Positions 1 to 13,462 are shown, counted from the stretch's first letter. The stretch is 64,000 nucleotides of DNA from Pycnopodia helianthoides (GCA_032158295.1 CM063251.1:18787425-18851424); one strand, 5' to 3'. Numbers and translations: made by a program. Notes: generated by a model from the sequence alone, not told the origin.

Positions 1-346
1 TTTAACTTTACTTATAAATCAAAGCAAAAGATACAGGATGCATCTTTTCGCAGGTTTTTCAGCCTGGAAGTTGGAATTATGTCTACCAAAAATTCTAAAA
101 TTGTGACTATTCAGGTGTTAAGGCCGTGCCACACAGGGCATTGTTTACAGGCACTTGCTTGCACTGTATGCAAAAGGAACAACTAAGCAGCACAAGAGAC
201 TTTCCACTAGCTTTAAACTTACTCTCCCAAGAAAATAATTAGAAAACTGAAACTGATCGTGTGAATGAATTTTCATATTAGAGATTGTCTGGAGTGGATT
301 GCACATAAGTTTGTGTAATGTGGCAAAGGGTTTTACTCTTATTTCT

Positions 347-376
347 GTGTTGTGTGTGTGTGTGTGTGTGTGTGTG
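347..376. repeat. (TG)n microsatellite
   Basis: About fifteen uninterrupted TG dinucleotides. The frames across it are artefacts. Confidence 0.95.
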
Positions 377-3300
377 GCATGATTTATTTAGCATCGGTCA
401 AAGTACAAGTAATCGGCATATTACATGGTAACTTGCACATTTTGTTTGACAATGACAGCAATTTAGGTTTTTTCCAGGCCTGATACTGCACGAATGCATC
501 AAAGACAAATGCCCTTGTTGCCCCTGGTCGTTGCCTTGGTGCTCTTTGACTGTTACAATAAAAAAATGTCCCCGTAGAGGTGCACTCATACCAAGGAGAA
601 AATGCCTTGGTGCCCTTTGCCCTTTCAAAAAAGGAGGAATCGGGGCCTGTGTTTCCCCAGGGCCTAAACAAATATTCATAAAGCGGTCCCTGAATATTGA
701 TGTAGACCAGAAATTACCAAAGCCTCCCACTCGGGGTCATTTACATATTATTAATCACTTTTTGTGTGTGTATGAGACCAATTATTTTACAACCATCAAT
801 ATTAGGATCAAATATGCACTTATTCAAAATCCAATTTGGACACCTACATTGTAAAACATAGTTTGATTGCCTTGTTGACAACATTATATCCTGGAAATTG
901 CTAATATTTTGTCAAGATACTTCAATAATTTCTTTTGTAATTGATGTGTTTAGTTTTTTTGTGTGTTAACATGCATATTTGCTAATTGTTTTATACACAT
1001 GGTTGGACAAGTTGCAATACTTGGTCAGAGTCAAGTAAATTATTCCCAAATGGGTTTAGATTGACTTGGAAAATGCAAAAAATTAGTTTTTTGGCCTGAC
1101 GTTTCGACCCTAGCAGAGTCTTTCCCGAATGACTTGGAAAATAATAACTGGAGTTATAATAATGTCTTGACTTCAGAGAGTGACGATGATTTTCCAGTGA
1201 TTCTGCAACTTTGCTGAGTTTTTCCAGTGGGACCATACATGTACACTGTATGTAACATCCGTTCTATTCCCAACTACAGAGTCACAACTTGACCATAACG
1301 AGCAACTCTATTCATAGCCATCCATTATTCCAAGAAGAGATTAAGTATTTGTGTAGGCTTCTCTCCAGACTGATGTGCATTGTCTTGTAAAAAAAGTTGC
1401 TGTTTAAGTACATATATTGGCTGCATGAGTATAGTTGTCGCAGAGTACGAGGTGGAATCTGGACTGTCGGAAATGCCAGGTTTCACTGAGCGATTACATT
1501 ATATTCTGCAACATGCACGAAATGAAATGCATTCAATATTTGTTTTGTATAACTCACACATAGATCCTTGTCGTTTGATTTTTTTTTTAAATAAACACAA
1601 AATAGACATGAAAACTCGTCCATCTCACACTATGAAAATTCTTAAAAACCCCTTCTAAACAACATGAAAGACTCTGTGTAAACACCAACCTTGTCCACCG
1701 TGACACAACAGGCCTTGCGCTTAAGCTTTTTGAGAAGTAGCCCACCGGGCCAGTAAACTGCATTTTACTTGCCTCCAGGAAATCTTAGTAGCCCAGATTT
1801 TAAACAGGAATTGCCATACATGTAATGTTCTGATCACAACCAGTTTAATGATCAAATGAAGTTATATTCACACACTCAAGAACGATTAACACATTTTATA
1901 CATTAATTATTCACATCTGAAAAGGAAGAAATGAGCATTTTAAACAAGGAGGTTGCACAGTTTTCAGTAGCCCACAGGGCAATTTGAGAAGTGGTGTTTA
2001 CTAGCCCATGGCATTTTTTACTAGACAGTGTATGCCAGGCTAGTGTTTAAGGGCGACCCCTGCACAACCATGTCCCATTTGGACAAACAGGCGGGGAATA
2101 GTTATTTTGGAAACGATGCTACATGTAGGTCCTATAATCATCCATGTAGGACTCCTATTAAAGTTTGAAGCCAAGTTGAATGGAACATTCTATCTTTCAA
2201 CTCAGGAAAATATTCCCTCCAATGCACGAATGCAAAACATTTATTATCTGTTTTATATAACAACCAGGTAGATCTTTGTCATTTGGAGGAAAAAACCAAT
2301 CACCAAAATGTACAAGATTTTATTTTGGCATCCAGTTGTGAAAGGCGCTGTTTGTAGTCGGTTGCACGAACGCTGAAGGGCGCCAGCGTCTTTAGCAAAT
2401 TGACACCGATGCCTCGACGATTAAAGTGTGCTTTTAGTGATTGCGCGTCAAGTTTTCAGACGTGCAAACAACCGGCCTACGCGCGCACACGCGTACTAGC
2501 ATGCAGTCGTGCAAACAAAGCACGCTGAATAGTACCAAAATGCACCCTTAATGACATTAACTACAAATGGTGTGGGCTGCTATTTTGTCTGCTATGCTGG
2601 CCATTTTTAGGAGATTGACTGTGAGAGATTGGTTCTGCAAAGTACAGTAGGTACACAATCGGTGCGTTGATGGATTTTACACTGTTCTACAATTACATTC
2701 TTTCCACACATTTGGATCGATTCCATTTTCTTTCACGATTTTTGCTGGACCGTAGAAAAGAGTCTTAAAGTTATTTTCAGTGGAATTGTTACTTGATAAT
2801 CTTATTGAGAGGGGATTTGAGAACATATGTAACCTGCAGTACAGTTAGATGTGTACATGCGTTAAGTAGACCATAAGTGGATTAAAGGTGAACCTATGCT
2901 CTATGCATCATGAACAATGTGTACAGTTTTAAAACTATGTTTAAAAAGTATGTTAAGTCACAATGCACCACTTAAGCACTATTGATTTGCAGCGAGAAGG
3001 ATCCATTCATGCTGAATTATGAGAATTTATCCTTTTTGTTCAACTTAAAAAATGCAACTCGGTGTGAAGTTTGTACTGGTTTAGGGTTTGTGAAGGCTGT
3101 CATCATCAATTCAGTGGAGTGTTGTGATCAAATAGTCAAGGGCACCTGGGCTTAAGTTCAGTTGTTGTCAGAGTGGGATTCAGGTCCTGTTACTGTAAGG
3201 GTGCATTGTATCCTTGAGCAGGACACTTCACCATCTAACTGTAGGTCCTGTGTGGTGTGTAAGCAAGTCAAATAATCCAGGACACTTCATCAGGGATGTC

Positions 3301-3607
3301 AGTTTGCTGGCTATTGCCGGAATTCCAGCTTTTGAATAACTTCACAAATAAATCTGGCACTCCATCTTTCATCTGGCAAGAAAGAACAATACTCAGCTAC
3401 ATAGTCTTAGTTATCAAGACGTTCCTAAAGATTGGTCTTTCATATTAATGGATTCATGAGTATATTTCACCAACAGAGGGCGTATGCTCCCATTGTATGA
3501 ACATTTTTGCAGCACCCGCTAGCTGTCGATGGTTCTTCATTGCATGCAAATTAGAGAGAAAACAAAGACTAGCACAGTGCTTGGCCATTAACGGCACATC
3601 TGCGCAA

Positions 3608-3633
3608 TGTGTGTGTGTGTGTGTGTGTGTGTG
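3608..3633. repeat. (GT)n microsatellite
   Basis: About thirteen GT units. The Cys-Val and His-Thr runs seen in frames on both strands here come only from this tract. Confidence 0.95.
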
Positions 3634-3974
3634 GTGTGTTGTATGCACGCAGACGCGACGGCTGCAGTTTATCCAAAAGTGGTTGTTGCTCAATTGGCCT
3701 CCCAAAACGATGAACGAAAATGGTCTGGATTTGAAACAAAAAATGATGGATTATATAATTGTTGTGTCGTAACTGTATTTTCATTCCTCGCGAATGCTTC
3801 ACATAGAGTAAAAGGCTACTGACAACACTAACTTCAGAATAGTTGAAGGGGCTTGCTCTAGATTTTCTGGCAAATTTGCGCTACGGCACATCATAATGCT
3901 CAGGCTATCAATTGGACATCATGCATTATTTCCGTCTTCACAAAAAATCCTCACCTAGTGACCTACTATAACAA

Positions 3975-4330
3975 AGGGCTTGAAATTGACACTGGACCGC
4001 AGGCCTGAGGCCAGGGATTTAAGCGTTTGGCCAGTAATCTCACGACCGGAATAGTCCAGTAAATCTTGTGTTTTTCAACTGAATAAATATCAATACTTCA
4101 CTGTGAAATATCTTTATTAAAGCATTACAAAATTATGTTAAATGTTGACTCTAATTCTGATAAGTCTGTAATAATAAAAGCGGCTTTTTATAGCACACAA
4201 TTCCATCATGTAGTGATGCCAATGACGCTCAAGAATATGCAAAGATAAAAACAATAAAACTCACTTAAAATAAAAACCCTAACTGAAAATATTACATATT
4301 CTAATTTGGATTAGAGTGTGAACAAATAGG
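3975..4330. repeat. Dispersed repeat, one of an inverted pair with about 16420-16765
   Basis: The segment around ACTGGACCGCAGGCCTGAGG and AATGTTGACTCTAATTCTG reappears in reverse complement, strongly diverged, at 16420-16765 (GACTCAAAGTCAACATTTG, then ACTGGCCTGCAGGACAG). No coding capacity is visible. Confidence 0.45.
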
Positions 4331-4430
4331 TTTAAGTGATGTAATGCGTTCCATTGTTCTTGTAACCAATTATCACATGGCATTGTGTGTACAGCTTCAG
4401 TCAATAGAATATTCTGGGTTCTTGGTGTTT

Positions 4431-4550
4431 TTCAAAACTGTGGGGCAAACTGGACTCAAATTTTGCAAGTTTTGCCAAAGCACACTGAATTGAAACAGAT
4501 TCTCTGAACGTTCTTTTACTTAATGTTTATGTTTTGTTTTACTGTGCAAC
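4431..4550 (+). repeat. Dispersed repeat shared with 22410-22560
   Basis: Both segments share the order TGGAC, CAAATTTTG, GCAAAAGCAC/GCCAAAGCAC, CTGAATT and ATGTTTATGTTT in the same orientation with moderate divergence. No function is visible. Confidence 0.5.
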
Positions 4551-4551
4551 C

Positions 4552-5118
4552 TGGGCCCAATTTCATAGAGCTGCTTAAAAACACAACAAGTAGCTAAGCA
4601 CAACAAAATTATGCTTGCCAGAATAAGGTAACCAGCCAGAAATACCATTCCGCATGTACAACATGTGACTTGGTATCCTGCTAATTTTTGCTTTTTGCTT
4701 AGCAGTAAACTGTTAGTGTTCAGCAATATTTGCTTTTTAAAGGGGGGGGGGGATGCAACATTGGGTAAGATTGAAAGTATAAATGTTCACAGATTTGCCA
4801 TAACTTACATTGTATAAAGATGGTCATTAAGGTAAACTTCCAGGCTCAAAATAGTTTCGCTTGAAATTCTATAGTTTTCAGGAAATGAGTAAAACTATTA
4901 GTCTTTATCACTGGTGATAAAATCCGATGTTTGAAAACAGTGAAAACATATAATGGGGGTTTTCACTGTTTTCTCATGACTCCGAAGACCGATTGAGCTT
5001 AATATTTTACAGGTTTGTTATTTCATGTATGTGTTGGGTCACATACAGTGTGGATACTAGTTTTTGATGATCACCAATGTTGTACGTGTGCTTTAAGGAG
5101 TTCTATGAATTTGGGCCC
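4552..5118 (+). mobile_element. GGGCCC-ended inverted-repeat element, interrupted copy
   Basis: The left end reads TGGGCCCAATTTCATAGAGC and the right end TTCTATGAATTTGGGCCC, the same ends as the intact copy at 11871-12069. The element is split by a second transposon at 4741-5092 sitting in the TTAA of its right inverted end, so it is the older insertion. It is too small to code for a transposase. Confidence 0.8.
4741..5092 (-). mobile_element. TTAA-flanked MITE nested in the GGGCCC element
   Basis: About 350 bp bounded by TTAA at 4737-4740 and 5093-5096. Internally it contains, in reverse orientation, the core ACAAACCTGTAAAA/AGCTCAATCGG/GAGTCATGAGAAAA shared by the other TTAA families here. 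A run of ten G follows the left edge. It has no coding capacity and is related to degenerate copies at about 8900-9180 and 54390-54710. Confidence 0.7.
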
Positions 5119-7127
5119 TGTGGCATTTTAAAACAGTTTTATTTAATGATTTATGAGATTTTAAGGTTGAAATGAAATGTATACAATTGTATATTTTATT
5201 AGGAATGACAGCAATTCACACACATTTGCCTGATCTGTGTGCATGGGAAGAACCTGGATATTAATGAATAGATGTTCCTAATGAGGTACACTTTGTACTC
5301 ACACAGTAACGACACTACTTTTAATTCAGGTTGTTGTACTCGTCCAATGTGAGAGGTAATATGGGATTGGCATAAGAGTATCAGATTGCTTCATGCTCAG
5401 CATTATGATGATAAATAAGATGCCCGGAAAACACTATACAAGTCACCACCATACGGGATTATCGCAGTATAGGAAATTCTTCTTCGTTTGTTAAGTTTGT
5501 TTAATAAGCGACACATGCATCCTTGTTTACTGCACATGTAACATCCCAGGATCGTCATTCGATCACTCGTTTCGTTTATCCATTAATCATGGTGAACTGT
5601 GCGGACATGTACACTCTTGTTCTGTCCTTTCACTTGATGTGCGCATGCACATTTTGCAGTTTGTTGGAACAATTCCAAATTACAATTTATCACTGGACCA
5701 CTTCCAAATAACAAGTACTGTGTCACTAGCGTTAAAATTATACATCAAAGCTAAAAACCATTGGAATGAGAACAACTTGGCAACTGGCCAAACACTCTGT
5801 AAGGGCAACCCATCATAATCATCCATAACAATTGTATGCTAAACTGAACGTTCGGTATTCAGGCACTTGCAACGTAGGTCATCTGCTTCTCACAAAAGGG
5901 GTTGTGATGTGTTATCAGTGACTTCTCCCTGCGTCCTGTAGGTAAAAATTGGAAAGGTTGATGGCCTGACTAAATAATGTGCCAGGCATTGCCAGGAGGA
6001 GTCTTGCACTGGGGCTGTATTTATGTATACAGCTTGGTTCATAAGGTCAAGGTTTACTGGGCTAAAGCCATCAACCAATCACCACATCAGCAGTGTGTGT
6101 GTGCTTGCAAACTAACTGCTCTGTTTGTTTTAATAAGAAAATGAAATACATGGCACCTGTCGAACTAAGTTCAAACTTCTATCTTGTGAACTTTTCTTCG
6201 TATTTTTATTACTGGTTGTTTGATTTTCTACTCAAACTGTAACAGGCTTTTTTGTATTTGTGGCACTCTGTACTTATATGGTACTTACACATCTACTGAT
6301 CTGTTTCTTGCAATGTACACTTATACAGTATACAACAATGTACATGTATCTGGTATGTTCAACCTGAATACAAAACAAAGTCCAACTTGGTTTGTATGTT
6401 ATGTACTGAATACACCATCCCCCATCCACTGTCAACCATGTCAACATTTACAGCAGAAATGTGCATAGTTTTATCACACATTTTAGGCATATGTTAATCA
6501 TAAGGGCTCATCGATTCCACGATCATTGAGGCAAAATTTGACATATTGTAAGAAATGTAACCTGATCATTATTTGGTCACAATGTACGGAGCTTAGTTTG
6601 GCTTTAGTAGCATCAACTAGAACTTAAAGATGTACCTTATTATGTACATATGTATGCAAGGTTTGCAATAACTAGTGGTCCACTGACCTGATTCTAGTAC
6701 TCTAAACATTGGGCCAGTAATTGGTCTAGTGTTTTTCCAAACACATTATTCTTGAAAGATTTATTAGTGTATCCTTTAGCTTTTCAAATTCAAACCACCT
6801 TTAAAATGCAAAATAATAGCTAAAGGGAATGAATTATTTGGTCTTGTAAAAATATTGATGGTTAAATAAGATTTCTGAGCGTCAAGAACCTTGTGGAGGT
6901 TTTCTTGAAACTTGAGGGCTGATGTGATAGTCCTGCTGACTTGATACATGTGTTCTTCATGGAGGTGAGAGATCGCAATTGCTTTCATGACCCTGGTTTC
7001 ATGACCCTGGTCACTGCCTAGGTGCCCCTTGAAGTGTTACAGTTGAGATGACCTTTACCAAGGTACAACTCAATTAAAACAAGAACCATGCCTTTAGTAG
7101 CCTACTGTACCATTTACAAGTCATGCC
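5119..7127. other. Non-coding DNA, nothing recognised
   Basis: AT-rich sequence without exon-like frames, tandem arrays or clear inverted repeats. Short frames (for example 5523-5711 and 6220-6468) have no domain features or splice context. Confidence 0.5.
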
Positions 7128-7290
7128 TCATATAATAATAATTACTAGTTCTTATATATAGCACATTTCACAATAACGTATTAATGCGCTTTACATTAGT
7201 GCCCTGGTCATTGGGCCGATAGCATTCCTGTAATCTTTCTCAGCTCCCTGGGGGAGTATATAGCCCTGTGCTGCCGTGGCACTCCGAAGG
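7128..7290. mobile_element. Retroposon-like repeat with (TAA)n edge
   Basis: Starts with a TAATAATAATA tract, followed by CTTATATATAGCAC and AATGCGCTTTACA and later TGCCGTGGCACTCCGAAGG. The plan of short trinucleotide run plus TATAG..GCGCTTTACA recurs in degraded form near 10540-10640 and in the insert at 45905-46307. I take it to be a truncated SINE or LINE tail on the minus strand; the family is not identified. Confidence 0.45.
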
Positions 7291-7305
7291 CCTTTTCATA
7301 CATTT

Positions 7306-7360
7306 ATTTGTTTGTTTGTTTGTTTGTTTGTTTGTTTGTCTGTTTGTCTGTTTGTCTGTT
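7306..7360. repeat. (TTTG)n microsatellite
   Basis: Tandem TTTG units with three TCTG variants near the right end. Confidence 0.95.
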
Positions 7361-7860
7361 GACGGCCTCATTCTGTTTAACCAGAGTTTCCTAACATGTA
7401 GTGGAACACATTAAAGTTAGGGTCATAGATTGGCTTTGGCAGCGTAATGCTGATTTATAGTCAATATTATACAGAAAGATACAACAAAAGTCACCTGTGA
7501 AAGTTTCAGCTGAATACAGTGTCTGCTTGTTGAGAAAACAGCCCAAAACTGTCAGGGTATTTTCACAATGAACGTTGCATCCATCCACGCCTAGCGAGGT
7601 GACAGCGGGTACCAACCACATCTCTGACCGCAGCATTCACGAATGGACACCAACCCTCAGAAATCTGAGAATCGATTCATGCATGAATCAATTCTCAGAT
7701 TCAAATGTTACTGGGTGAAGGAATTATCCAAACCATATTACTCCGAAGGGAATCCTTTCTCAAAATAGGATAAATACTGTCAACAGCTGCAGTGATTCTT
7801 ACTAAGTAAGTTTTTATGGTCATTAATTTTTGGAGTATTTACCAATCTATGACTCTACCT

Positions 7861-8254
7861 TTAAAGGAACATTACAGAATTGGTAAGAAAAAAACTTGTA
7901 AAATATACTTTTTGATCACAGATTTACATAAAACTTACACAGTCTAATGATGATGATAGTAGAAAACATCCCTTGAAATATTTCTGTCTGAAATGCCATA
8001 TTTGATGAGAAATGAATAAACTAATTTTCCGATTGGAGTTTATCGCTCAGTGAGCGTTTTATTCATTTGTTGAATCTATATGATTTCATTCAAATGTGTA
8101 ATCAGTTTTTCACTATTTTCTCGTGACCCAGATGGCCGATCAATCTCAAACTTCTACAGGTTTGTCAGTTTATGTACATGGTGGATTACATAAAGTGATT
8201 ACACTGCCAGCAACTGTTTTGTTAGCAAAAACCAATTCTGTAATGTTCCTTTAA
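7861..8254 (-). mobile_element. MITE family A copy 1 (TTAA ends)
   Basis: 394 bp with perfect 24-bp terminal inverted repeats, TTAAAGGAACATTACAGAAT plus four bases at the left and its exact complement at the right. Three more copies lie at 18194-18589, 20383-20768 and 46549-46942. This one is in the opposite orientation. TTAA at both edges suggests a piggyBac-like target preference. No transposase is encoded. The internal 13-bp palindrome-like CGCTCAGTGAGCG is kept in most copies. Confidence 0.88.
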
Positions 8255-10500
8255 GTCTGTTATTGTCATCTTCCTACTGACCTTGTCTTTCTCTTCTTGT
8301 TGAACCAATTTTCTGTCCACTTTCTTTTAATAGGTTAGAGACAATAACCTTGTTGTTGATTATGGACACGCATGTTTTCTTGACTAATGTATAGAGTTTC
8401 ACCTTGTCATTATTGTTTACTGTTGTATTATGACATCTCACTCTATCATATTACCAATCTAACTTGAACTGACATTTACTACTTGTGCGTGTAACTTTGT
8501 GACCCAATTATGAACTAGGAGTTCCATGAATTACACGATCATGTGATGTTGTTGGAGTAACTACAAAAGCCAGGCAGTCTTTCATCAGCGGGAGCAATCC
8601 ATTGTTCTCCGGGCAACAGTATAGTAGTTTATTGGATGCGCGCCAATATTTTCTGCCCACGCTTAATCAGAACCCTGGAATGTACACAAGTTTGGGTGGG
8701 TAATGTACAGGTGCCTGTGCCATGCTATACCATGCTTCACCATGCCTGTACATAGTATACATGTACACATAATAAGGCCTACACAAAATATGTAAAAAGT
8801 AATACAGTTTTTTAGTTTGTTTTACTGCGGTATTTGATTATACCAGACTTGGGGCCCCTATACTCTGTTCCTTGTCGAGAACATAATACATGTAGGAACT
8901 TAAGGTCCACGTAAATGTGTGTAGACTTACACATAACTTCAATGGTATAAAGACGCAAAACTTCCTTTGAAATATTTTTTGCCTGAAGTGCTAAAGTTTT
9001 TGAAAAAGGAATGAAATCAATTTGATCCCGCATGAGTCCGAAAACTGTTGTTTGAAATCAGTGAAAACGGTGATGGGGGTATTTCACTATTTTCTTGTGA
9101 CTCCGATAATTGATTGAGTTTTCAAGTTTCTCAGGTAGCTATTTCATGTCAGGTCATGCAAAGTGTGGATACTAATACTAGAGGGATGCTCCACATTGAG
9201 TGATGCATAAAAAGTCAACAGGGATGTTAAGTACAGGGGAAAACGAAAAAATTAAATGAATTACAACGGGGATGAATGGATGAATGTGCTTTTAAGTGTC
9301 CCGCTCTTTGCTGGAGAGTAACTGGTGTAGCTTGGGAAATTTTGTTTCAAAGATATTTGATTGACATCCATTAAGATTGTAAAGAAGAACTATATACATG
9401 TAATTTGGAAGGATAGTATACATAGATGTAACAATAGTTTTGTAAACAACAAGTTTTGATTGTTTTAAAAATCATTCTTTTCCTATTTTGTAACTTGACC
9501 TTAGTTTATCTGAGGAATGGCCTTTATCTCGTGATTATTCACTTTTTTACTACAATGTAGTTTAGCCAAACGTGTTCAAAGATAAACACGTTTACCTTTA
9601 AAAGAGGCCCATTTTTGACCGAATTTGACCTGAAAATGTGGACAATTAATTTTGTTTTATAGATTCAAGAAAGTTATAAGCTTTCATTTCATTCCATGAC
9701 CAAATCTGCTGATGATAAGTGATAGTTAAATGAATAATTTCCGGGATCCTGACATTATCTCACGTTCATCAGCCATGTTCAAAATTTGTTTGCGTGTTGA
9801 ATGTTTTTTGTTCTCTCTCCGTGGCATATGCTTAAGTTTTCTCTATGTTTTTTCTGTCAAAATTCTTTCAAAGAAAAAACCATTTTACAAAATAATAATA
9901 ATAAATTCTGTCGTTGAAAATCAGGTTAATGTAACTTTAAGTTTGTGGGTTGTTATTAGATTATGAACAAATTTGCTCAATATCAACACTGCCCAGTGAT
10001 TAAATTTTACTTTCTCAGTATGGGTGAAAGTCCTCCAGGTCAGACCGAACAAAAAAAAAAACTCGCCCAGGAAACGGTTTTATCAATCAGTCGATCTACC
10101 CTCAAATTTAATTACATTTTTTCAAAAGCCATACGACCATTTGGTTATTATTTGCAACTGTTCCATCTTAGAAGGTTGAAGCAGTACAATAGTAAGCAGT
10201 AATTCCAGGAAAGCGGTTAATGTTACTGACCTAGAAAAAAATATTTGGGTTACAAGAAGCGTTGATAATCCACCGGAAATATTGACAATTTGATTACTTC
10301 CACTAGATTGATGCTTCAGTTGGACATAAATAATGTGCATGACTTGGTGGTTCATGTGTAGTTCATGCACACTATGTGTAGCCAATTGAAATACTCTACA
10401 CTTTTTACTCATTGACACTTTTACTGTGTTGTAACACTTTTTAGTAGTTTTTCAATATCACATAGAGTTCAGGGTTTGCCCTTAACTTTGTCAGTGACTA
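8255..10500. other. Non-coding DNA with a degenerate MITE
   Basis: No exon is supported. About 8900-9180 resembles the nested MITE at 4741-5092 (ACTTCAATGGTATAAAGACG, CAGTGAAAACGGTGATGGGG, CACTATTTTCTTGTGACTCC) but lacks clean ends. The rest shows no structure. Confidence 0.5.
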
Positions 10501-10504
10501 GCCA

Positions 10505-10514
10505 GGGGGGGGGG
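10505..10514. repeat. Poly-G run
   Basis: About ten consecutive G. Degenerate AT-rich repeat sequence related to 7128-7290 follows to about 10740. Confidence 0.8.
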
Positions 10515-11870
10515 GTACCAGTTCGCTTGCCATTTCACTATATGCTATAATATGCTGTAATAATAAAATATATTATAATATATAGTCTTTATAAATAGAG
10601 CACGTATCTACCAATAAGGTACTCAAGGTGCTTCTACAAACAGAAACATTGTAATACAGGTTTTGAATTTTTCATTATGAGACCAATTTATGCAGCACCT
10701 CATGAGGGTTACAAAGGGAGGCTTTTCAACTCTGACCTTGCTAGCCGGACCACTTTGAGATTGGTCCTGAGATTTTTTAACTAGAATTTGACCAGCAGAC
10801 CACTGTTACGGGAGAACGCGGAAGACCTCCTCAAAAAGTCTCTTTTTCACAACTTGACGAGTGGTGTTCAGGTATTGACTTAATGTAAATGTACATGGTG
10901 TCTTGTTCAATTAAAATTACAAGACTCAACTTGCCTGTAAATTATGTGTTGGATTTGCATTATTATGTACGCACAGCCATACATTATGCATTCAATGGTA
11001 ATTTCATTGGGCCGTGGTGGGCGAAACGTATCAGTGGCACACTGCCAACAAGTCAATCATATTGAAGCCAATTCCCCTTGGGATTCAGCTTCCATATGTG
11101 TGTTATACCATGGTTGTACCATGGGGGTAGATTTACCCCATGGTTATACTGCGTGGTACGCATTTTTTTTTAAGGCGATGCGCGCACACTTACTCGCTCA
11201 TCACATCTGCACGTTCAGTTTGACTCCCAAAATAGCAGATGACGGGGCGGGCAGTAGCAGCATGTGACGACAATTGCAAGGTGTCTGTTGATCATTTTGA
11301 AATTACTTTCCATTGCTTTTATATTAAATCATGATTGTAAGCAAGCAATTAAGGTTGAAAAAGTGTTCAGGGCTCCAAATGCCACTGGACTGCTGGCCTG
11401 CTGGCTTGCTGGCCTGCTGCTTGCTGCCTATGTCCAGAAATGTATGCAGTGGGCCAGTAACATCACAAGTCTTGTGTGCTCACCTCCCCAAAACTGTAAA
11501 AAGTAGGTGTTTTATTAGCTGCCCGAATATACAATCAAACCCTAATCTTCGACCAGGGTTTGGACATTTAACCGGTTAACTGTTTAACCATAACAGTTTA
11601 AACGAATTGAAATCTGTTTTGCATCTTTGAACGAAGCTGACGGTAAAAACATACTAGACCTTCCTTTTCTGTGAAATGTTAGCCCCAATCACACTCAAGG
11701 GAGAGTGATTGACAACTTCTTTTGTTGGTCAGAGCGTCAGAGTGTGTCAACCTCCATGGTCATACATATGTATCTTAATCCCGTACAATTTGTCATTTAT
11801 TAGTTTCAACCCCATACAATTTGTTATTCATTTTGCTTTGTAGGCATGTTTCCCTACTCTGGTTTTGTGA

Positions 11871-12069
11871 CCTGGGCCCAATTTCATAGAGCTGCTTAAG
11901 CACAACAAGTAGCTAAGCACAACAAAATGATGCTTACCAGAATAAGGTTACCAGCCAAACTACCATGTCACATGTACAATTTGTGACTGGTGTCCTGCTC
12001 ATTTCTGCTTAGCAGAAAATTTTAAAGCAATATTCTCTGCTTAAGCAGCTCTATGAAATTGGGCCCAGG
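11871..12069 (+). mobile_element. GGGCCC-ended MITE, intact copy
   Basis: 199 bp with perfect 32-bp inverted ends beginning CCTGGGCCCAATTTCATAGA. The interior is itself built of short TGCTTAAGCA and GCTAAGCA palindromic words, so most of the element can fold back. Other copies lie at 4552-5118 (interrupted), 35157-35354, 43407-43599, and fragments at 35762-35817, about 17840-18117, 25830-25960 and 61436-61519. Confidence 0.88.
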
Positions 12070-12997
12070 TGTACTGTTTTATATCTACTCCTCCTCATAG
12101 TTTGGCCAAAAAATACAACCAGAAAATACCGAGAGCCTGTGATGATTGTTGGTTAATTATATACTTCATTACATGACAGCAGGATTCCCACTGTTGCCAG
12201 CTAAGTGCAGATCTATCCTTACAAGTTACAGCAGTGACTACTTGATCTAGATGCTTCTCCCGTGCCTTTGGAATCGTGCCAAGTGCTCGGGCCATTACTG
12301 TTATTTATTTGGCATATATCAAAAAGAGCAATAAAAAATACCAATAGTAAGGCAAGGCAATAAGCCAGTGGCACATGCCTGGAGTTTAAAAAGTTTACTA
12401 AATTACTTTGCCCCACCCTCAAGAGCCTTTGACTCCAAAGCCACTGGCTATAAAATAAAAAGATAAATTATTTTCTTAATTTCAACCAAAAAAAAAAAAA
12501 ATATGGTGAAGACAAAATATGGTATCAATAAGATAGGGAATTACACCAAATACATACTCCTAAAGTAACTAAATAAAAACATATAAAACAACAACAACAA
12601 GACCCCCCAAAACATGATGTCATTCTGCATGTTGTAACCAACCTGCTACTATTTGAACTTTGTCGTTCTATGGCCTATGTACCCATGAGGGTTAAAATGA
12701 CATTTTTAAGTGGTTAGGTTTCCCATTGTAAACCTCCTCTTGAAAAGGTCAGCAAGTGTCAAATATGAATCATGCTTGATTTGATCAATCATCTTACCTG
12801 AGTTTAAATTGACTTTGCAGATTCATAGCTACGCAGTTGCTGTAACGTTGACTCGTGTAAGACTAATTGAAAGTATTAACTGTTGAGGTGTTTTCCGCTG
12901 TACAGTTATTTCTTACAGATCAAGTTTCAATAGATACCTTGCATAGGCCATTCTAAAGACCAGGGCTTAGTCCGTCTCTTTGAAGCCCTTTGAAGCC

Positions 12998-13387
12998 CTA
13001 AAGGCACTGGACACTTGGTAGTTACTCAAAATAATTGTTAGCATAAAAACTTACTTGGTAACAAGCAATGGAGAGCTGTTGATAGTATAAAGCATTGTGA
13101 GAAACGGCTCCCTCTGAAGTAATGTAGTTTTTGAGAAAGAAGTAATTTCTCAGTAAAATATTTGAATTGATTTTGGGACCTCACGCGTGAGGTCTCGAAA
13201 TCAAAATCAAGCACTGAAAGCACACAACTTTGTGTGACAAGGGTGTTTTTTCTTCCAATATTATCTCGCAACTTCGACGACCAATTGAGTTCAAATTTTC
13301 ACAGGTTTGTTATTTTGTGCATATGTTGAGATACACCAAGTGAGAAACTGGTCTTTGACAATTACCAAAGGTGTCCAGTGTCTTTAA
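12998..13387 (-). mobile_element. MITE family B (CACTGGACAC ends)
   Basis: About 390 bp with imperfect inverted ends: TAAAGGCACTGGACACTTGG on the left and CAAAGGTGTCCAGTGTCTTT on the right, followed by AAAG so that TTAA is present at 13384-13387. The centre holds a palindrome, ACCTCACGCGTGAGGT, and near the right end lies the same reverse-oriented core (TCACAGGTTTGTTATTTTG) found in the other TTAA families. It resembles an inverted-repeat element I remember as common in echinoderms. Confidence 0.8.
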
Positions 13388-13462
13388 AGAAAGAGCACAC
13401 TTTCTAAATAACTGATGGAGCCCAACCCAAGCCCAAGATGTGGTTTCAAAAAAGGGCCATGT

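Larger units (their letters stand above)
1..4430. other. Non-coding DNA with degenerate dispersed repeats
   Basis: No supported exon. Frames here are short and lack domain signatures. A degenerate dispersed repeat lies at about 480-640 (CCTTGGTGCCCTT-type sequence), with relatives near 7000-7060, 31130-31220 and, reversed, 21421-21520. Another repeat with TAGCCCA at both edges spans about 1735-2045. A locally CG-richer patch covers 2340-2530. Confidence 0.6.

Noticed and set aside
10944..11267. 107-codon frame with many Met and His
   Set aside because: It lies in repeat-derived DNA, contains low-complexity stretches and shows no homology signature or splice context.
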